DNA of 18,614 nucleotides from JAGOUY01 sp964541725 (lineage in GTDB: Bacteria > Patescibacteriota > Patescibacteriia > 2-12-FULL-60-25). Every line of letters begins with the position of its first letter. Position 1 is the stretch's first letter. Below the pieces are notes generated by a model. It worked only from the letters and a program-made list of their open reading frames with translations. It searched no databases and was not told the DNA's origin. The position numbers were made by a program, and so were the translations under genes. This document shows, one piece after another, positions 15,110 through 18,614 of the stretch. Location: the NCBI GenBank assembly GCA_964541725.1, contig CAZIQG010000018.1:1-18614 (forward strand), given 5' to 3'.

Positions 15110-15246
15110 TCAGTTCACCAGGCCTTTAGCAATCCGCATCCACGACAAGCATGGAATGTCTCCATAGGGCACAACGGGTTTCGACTCGTTTTCACCTCTA
15201 GATACATTTCTTGGGTGCGGATTGCTTGAGCCCTGGTGTTTTTTTT
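15110..15246 (+). ncRNA. Candidate structured small RNA, about 135 nt, rod-shaped, family not recognised
   Basis: The closing stem pairs 15116-15142 with 15212-15238: 27 positions with two mismatches and two G-U pairs, including GCAATCCGCA with TGCGGATTGC. Above it is a one-sided 10-nt bulge (15143-15152). Then 15153-15162 pairs with 15201-15210 (one mismatch), a short extension follows (15165-15169 with 15196-15200), then an internal loop, then an apical hairpin AACGGGT/ACTCGTT (15173-15179, 15184-15190) with a TTCG loop. Eight Ts (15239-15246) follow the stem, so it can terminate itself. P2 lies directly upstream. T-run and promoter fix the plus strand; read the other way no T-run follows. 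The long rod with an interior bulge and two promoters resembles the architecture of 6S RNA, but I see no diagnostic sequence. Confidence 0.7.
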
Positions 15247-15248
15247 AT

Positions 15249-16184
15249 TTAATTTAAACCACCCTTCCCAAGGAAGTGGCTAGAGATGACACGGGTAGCC
15301 ACCTCTGTCATCTCTTGTCGCAATGCTCTCATGCGATCCTGACGTGCCTCGGGAGCCAACTTCACCTGCGGACTCGAATGATCCTTTACCACACCAACCA
15401 CACGCGCTGGATGGTTTTCACGATAAGAAAATCCCGTGAAACGGGAACCTTTTAAATACTTTGAACTCGAAACATCTCGCGTCGTTATTCCAAAAAACTC
15501 GTCAGGTGTGTCAAGGACATCTGCCGAATCATTTTCTTCATATAAACAAAAGGCAAAAGATCGAAACGCGTGAGACTTCTTTGGCAGGAGTGGGGCAAAC
15601 GCCTCCTTAACACCGTTCAATGTGCCTCCCTCAACCATAAAATCATCGATCACCATAATAAATTCGGACCCCGTCTCACGGATAATCGTCTCAGCACGAG
15701 TCCGCATACTTTTCTGAGCAATAATCTGCTCATCATGCTCACGATGCAACTCACGCCTGTAAGCAAAATCCCGCTGAATTTTTTTCAATTTGGATCCAAG
15801 ATCTTTCCACGCTGTAGGCGAAACATCTACCTTTGCTATCTCTTTAAGAGCCGTACTCACCTCATGCTCGGTGGTTGCATCATGGAATACCGGGTAAATG
15901 CGCTTAGCCTGAAAAAACCGTAAGGCGGGCACAGGAAGCGCGCGTCGATGACACGCATCTTCGACCAACGCCTTCACCGCATACGCAAGCGGTCGCGCAC
16001 TCGTATCTGGAAAGATGAGGGTCTGAGGAAACTCTTCAGCAGGACAGGACAGAAAAAATCTTTGGAGTTTTTTCAAACCCTCTTCCAATACAAAGATGTC
16101 GGCTTCCTGCAATTCTTTTCTGTGTTTTTTCTCTATAGCGGGCGCGACATCGGGAGCCCGCTTCATCCCCTCAAAAGAAGCCAT
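15249..16184 (-). CDS. Phosphoribosyltransferase-like protein
   Basis: 311 residues, cytoplasmic (no signal or membrane segment). VIDDFMVEGGTLNG (178-191) fits the type I phosphoribosyltransferase PRPP loop: two acidic residues after a hydrophobic strand, then Gly-Gly-Thr. FPDTSARPLAYAV (58-70) resembles the N-terminal strand and loop of predicted PRTase-like proteins. A charged helical region lies at about 104-170. I cannot name the nucleobase or substrate, and catalysis is not certain. The ATG is 1 nt after the gdhA stop, so the two genes form an operon, probably with coupled translation; only a weak AAGAAG precedes it. A second Met at residue 7 follows a GAGGGG too closely to be a good site. 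The gene converges on the candidate RNA, its stop lying 2 nt from the RNA's T-run, so read-through would give RNA antisense to it. Confidence 0.75.
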   Translation of the reverse strand: MASFEGMKRAPDVAPAIEKKHRKELQEADIFVLEEGLKKLQRFFLSCPAEEFPQTLIFPDTSARPLAYAVKALVEDACHRRALPVPALRFFQAKRIYPVFHDATTEHEVSTALKEIAKVDVSPTAWKDLGSKLKKIQRDFAYRRELHREHDEQIIAQKSMRTRAETIIRETGSEFIMVIDDFMVEGGTLNGVKEAFAPLLPKKSHAFRSFAFCLYEENDSADVLDTPDEFFGITTRDVSSSKYLKGSRFTGFSYRENHPARVVGVVKDHSSPQVKLAPEARQDRMRALRQEMTEVATRVISSHFLGKGGLN

Positions 16185-16185
16185 A

Positions 16186-17409
16186 CTACTTCTTCATTGC
16201 TTCCCCAATCCTCTCAATCGCAAGCACAAACGCCGCTTGCCGGTGTGTAATAGAATATTTCGCCGCCGTTTCTATCACCGCCTTTGACGCTTCCATCATG
16301 AGCGGCTTCATGCGAGCAAACACCTCTTCCTCGGTCCAATGCTCGTTTGTCTTATTTTGTTGCCATTCCAGGAAGGAAACGGTAACCCCACCTGCATTTG
16401 CAAGCACATCTGGGATAACCACCACTCCATGCTCAGCAAAATACGTATCTGCTTCTGGCGTAGTCGGTCCATTCGCAAGTTCAAGGACGAGCTGGGCACG
16501 CACTTTAGGAGCAACTTCAGCCGTTAACTGGTTCTCAAGCGCTGAAGGAACCAACACACCACAAGGCAACGTCAAAACCTCAACTTGAGACAAGGTTGGC
16601 AAGCCTTGAAATCCAACGACACTCCCCGTCTTTTCTTTGTGTAAGACGAGCGCAGGAATATCCAACCCATTCTCATTATGCACACCACCCTTTGAGTCAG
16701 ACACCGCCACGACTTTATAGCCATGATGATGGAAGAGATGTGCAATCACATGACCCGCGTTTCCAAACCCCTGCACCACGACCGTCGCTGACTCCGGATC
16801 CATCCCGACCTTGGCGCGGAACGCCTCGAAGACATAGTACCCACCTTGCGCTGTGGCCGTTCCACGTCCTTCCGAACCGCCTTTTGCAATCGTCTTACCA
16901 GTCACAACTGCAGGCTGGAATGTTCCAACGATTTTTCCATATTCATCCGCCAAAATATCCATGATGGCAGGCGTTGTGTTCACATCAGGCGCAGGAATAT
17001 CTTTATCCGGTCCAATCCCATCGGCAATCGCGCGCGTAAAGCCTCGCGTTAAGCGTTCAAGCTCGTCTTTTGAGAGCAACTTTGGATTAACCGCGACTCC
17101 ACCTTTGCCTCCTCCATACGGAATCCCAACCACAGCACACTTAATCGCCATCCAAAACGAAAGCGCCTTCACCTCATCCATATCCACCTGTTCATGATAG
17201 CGAATCCCCCCTTTATATGGCCCGCGCGCACTATTCCACTGCACACGATACCCATGAAAGAGCTTGGTCGTTCCATCATCCATCTTCACCGGCACATGCA
17301 CATCAAGAATTCGCTCATGATGGCGCAAACGTTCAATGACATCTGGGGCAACGTTCGCTACCTTAGCCGCCACCTCCAACTGCCGCATCGCATTTTTAAA
17401 TACAGACAT
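16186..17409 (-). CDS. gdhA: Glutamate dehydrogenase (Glu/Leu/Phe/Val dehydrogenase family)
   Basis: 407 residues, the usual length of the short hexameric enzymes. It catalyses the reversible oxidative deamination of glutamate to 2-oxoglutarate and ammonia with NAD(P), linking carbon and nitrogen metabolism in the cytoplasm. The substrate domain shows RGPYKGGIRY (62-71) with the binding lysine at 66, and VVGIPYGGGKGGVAVNP (93-109) with the catalytic lysine at 102. PAPDVNT (139-145) carries the conserved Asp. The nucleotide domain has VQGFGNAG (212-219, G-x-G-N-x-G) and VSDSKGG (236-242); Asp 238 may favour NAD, but I would not fix the cofactor. Leucine dehydrogenase is less likely given length and motifs. 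It comes first in an operon with the PRTase-like gene. No Shine-Dalgarno; an AT-rich stretch lies just upstream. Many reduced Patescibacteria lack amino-acid metabolism, so its presence is informative. Confidence 0.93.
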   Translation of the reverse strand: MSVFKNAMRQLEVAAKVANVAPDVIERLRHHERILDVHVPVKMDDGTTKLFHGYRVQWNSARGPYKGGIRYHEQVDMDEVKALSFWMAIKCAVVGIPYGGGKGGVAVNPKLLSKDELERLTRGFTRAIADGIGPDKDIPAPDVNTTPAIMDILADEYGKIVGTFQPAVVTGKTIAKGGSEGRGTATAQGGYYVFEAFRAKVGMDPESATVVVQGFGNAGHVIAHLFHHHGYKVVAVSDSKGGVHNENGLDIPALVLHKEKTGSVVGFQGLPTLSQVEVLTLPCGVLVPSALENQLTAEVAPKVRAQLVLELANGPTTPEADTYFAEHGVVVIPDVLANAGGVTVSFLEWQQNKTNEHWTEEEVFARMKPLMMEASKAVIETAAKYSITHRQAAFVLAIERIGEAMKK

Positions 17410-17447
17410 ACATTTATAAATAATCGCTATTCATAGGTCTTTATTTC

Positions 17448-17566
17448 GTCATTCCGAAGGAGGAGTCCGACGACGACTGAGGAATCTCGACCGGAACGAG
17501 TAGCCACGGAAGGATACCTGCTTAGCTGCGAGATCCCTCTCTCCGTTAGACTCCATTCGGGATGAC
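17448..17566. repeat. Dispersed palindromic repeat, complete copy, 119 bp
   Basis: Nested inverted arms: GTCATTCCGAA (17448-17458) with TTCGGGATGAC (17556-17566), GGAGTC (17462-17467) with GACTCC (17549-17554), and GAGGAATCTCG (17479-17489) with CGAGATCCCTC (17529-17539). G-U pairs fill the single differences. It lies between the stop of trxB and the start of gdhA, both on the minus strand. A second copy in opposite orientation begins at 18541. No transposase is encoded, so it is a MITE-like or REP-like element. As RNA it would fold into a long hairpin after trxB. Confidence 0.88.
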
Positions 17567-17589
17567 AATTAAAAACAAAAGCTCAAGAT

Positions 17590-18507
17590 CTAAGCACTTA
17601 AATAATGCTCCGCATCTAATGCCGCCATACAGCCAGAACCTGCGGCCGTAATCGCTTGGCGATAACGTGCATCCTGCACATCACCACAAGCAAACAAACC
17701 AGGCACAGTTGTCTTAGAGGACCCTGGAATCGTTTTTATATAGCGCTTCTCATCCAACTCAACCAACCCATCCACGAGAGTAACGTTCGGTTCATGACCG
17801 ATTGCGGCAAACACCCCATCAATCGGCGCTTCACGTTCTTCACCTGTGGCTGTGTCTTTAAGACGCACGCCCGTGACATGGCCGACATCAACGCCCAAAA
17901 TATCAATAATTCCGGCATTCCAGATCACTTTAATCTTTGGATTATTCAGCGTCCGGTCCTGCATGATTTTCGACGCACGAAAGCTCTCACGACGATGCAC
18001 AATGGTAACTTCATCAGCAAAACGCGTCAGGAAATTCGCTTCTTCCATGGCACTATCTCCTCCACCAACCACCATCACCTTCTTGCCTTTAAAGAAAAAC
18101 CCATCGCACGTCGCACAGGCCGACACACCTTTTCCATACAACGTTTTTTCGGATTCGAGTCCAAGACGGCGTGCCGTTGCCCCCGTAGACAAGATGACGG
18201 TCTTCGTCTGATAGACCTTTCCTTTCGCCATCACTTCAAACCCACCTTCGATTTTCTTTAGGCTATCAACCGTTTCAGAAATAATCGTGGTCTCAAAACG
18301 TTTCGCCTGGTCACGCATGACCTGCATGAGTTCTGGCCCCTGGATCCCTTTCACAAACCCTGGAAAGTTCTCCACTTCCGTCGTCGTCATGAGCTGTCCA
18401 CCCGGCTCTGGTCCTTCAAATAAGATCGGCTTCAAATTCGCCCGCGCTGCATAAATCGCCGCCGTCCATCCCGCTGGTCCGGACCCAATGATAATAATAT
18501 TTTCCAT
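17590..18507 (-). CDS. trxB: Thioredoxin reductase
   Basis: 305 residues, typical of the low-molecular-weight bacterial enzyme. It passes electrons from NADPH through FAD and a dithiol to thioredoxin in the cytoplasm. The FAD site is IIIIGSGPAGWTAA (4-17). The redox pair is CATC (131-134) in SACATCDGFFF. The NADPH site is VVGGGDSAMEEA (146-157) with HRRESFRAS (171-179), whose arginines favour NADPH. The second FAD motif is LFACGDV (271-277), followed by RQAITAAGSGCMAA. All key residues are present, so it should be active. No thioredoxin gene is in the window. It is flanked on both sides by copies of the same palindromic repeat. ATG at 18507 is set by the glycine-rich FAD motif; there is no Shine-Dalgarno. 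Confidence 0.97.
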   Translation of the reverse strand: MENIIIIGSGPAGWTAAIYAARANLKPILFEGPEPGGQLMTTTEVENFPGFVKGIQGPELMQVMRDQAKRFETTIISETVDSLKKIEGGFEVMAKGKVYQTKTVILSTGATARRLGLESEKTLYGKGVSACATCDGFFFKGKKVMVVGGGDSAMEEANFLTRFADEVTIVHRRESFRASKIMQDRTLNNPKIKVIWNAGIIDILGVDVGHVTGVRLKDTATGEEREAPIDGVFAAIGHEPNVTLVDGLVELDEKRYIKTIPGSSKTTVPGLFACGDVQDARYRQAITAAGSGCMAALDAEHYLSA

Positions 18508-18540
18508 ATATAATTCGTGAAGCGTGTCCTGTCCATCTCC

Positions 18541-18614
18541 GTCATCCCGAATGAAGTCATACGCAGTGAGGGATCTCGCCGCGAAACAGGTATACCCGTT
18601 CCGGTCGAGATTCC
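18541..18614. repeat. Dispersed palindromic repeat, second copy, cut by the window edge
   Basis: The reverse complement of 18541-18614 matches 17481-17566. Both begin GGAATCTCGACCGGAACG, continue through a variable middle with CCTG, then share CGAGATCCCTC and end CATTCGGGATGAC. This copy is about 12 nt shorter in the variable middle. It is inverted relative to the first copy and lies 33 nt upstream of the trxB start; the remainder is beyond the window. Confidence 0.88.

Noticed and set aside
15032..15229. A 65-codon frame on the plus strand over the candidate RNA
   Set aside because: It begins with TTG, has no ribosome binding site or recognisable protein pattern, and the bases are explained by RNA pairing.
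15110..15246. tRNA, tmRNA or SRP RNA as the identity of the small RNA
   Set aside because: GTTTCGACTC looks like a T-loop, but the required five-pair stem with a seven-base loop does not form and no CCA end or tmRNA landmarks are present. The apical loop is TTCG, not the SRP GNRA type with its conserved flanks.
18500..18530. TGGACA-17-TATATA as a trxB promoter
   Set aside because: The -10 would overlap the ATG at 18507, placing the transcript start inside the gene with no usable start codon until residue 40.
1..18614. CRISPR array, insertion sequence with transposase, or prophage
   Set aside because: No regular short direct repeats with spacers, no transposase or integrase, and no phage genes were seen on either strand.

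Overview
The window looks like a piece of a Patescibacteria (CPR, Parcubacteria-type) genome of roughly 50% G+C. This is an inference from gene content: a giant secreted cysteine-rich protein beside a membrane-anchored calcium-motif protein, a VanW/YoaR-type envelope protein, tightly packed genes, short dispersed palindromic repeats, and almost no Shine-Dalgarno sequences. Stops are TAA, TAG and TGA, consistent with the standard bacterial code.

Layout. (1) 1-410: the 3' end of a G+C-rich plus-strand gene, then its own hairpin terminator; the composition is unlike the rest. (2) 468-12332, minus strand: a two-gene operon with a single-pass protein carrying two thrombospondin type-3 calcium motifs (11628-12317), followed after 33 nt by an 11.1-kb gene for a 3695-residue secreted protein (507-11594), closed by an 18-bp two-way terminator. 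(3) 12356-14950, plus strand: hsp20, a 74-residue protein and a VanW-domain protein, divergent from the giant-gene operon and ending at a strong terminator. (4) 14967-15246: no gene, but two near-consensus promoters and a candidate structured RNA of about 135 nt with a long closing stem and a U-run end. I do not recognise its family. (5) 15249-18507, minus strand: trxB, then gdhA, which is followed after 1 nt by a phosphoribosyltransferase-like gene. Copies of one palindromic repeat lie on both sides of trxB; the right copy is cut by the window edge.

Working together. The two minus-strand surface genes probably act as a unit: an anchored calcium-binding partner and a huge disulfide-rich extracellular protein with a PKD domain and carbohydrate-binding-like jelly rolls. 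The VanW protein is also an envelope protein. Hsp20 and thioredoxin reductase are housekeeping or stress functions, glutamate dehydrogenase is central nitrogen metabolism, and the role of the phosphoribosyltransferase-like protein is open.

Most worth a second look are the giant protein system, the candidate RNA at 15110-15246, the composition break at the left edge and the repeat pair around trxB.
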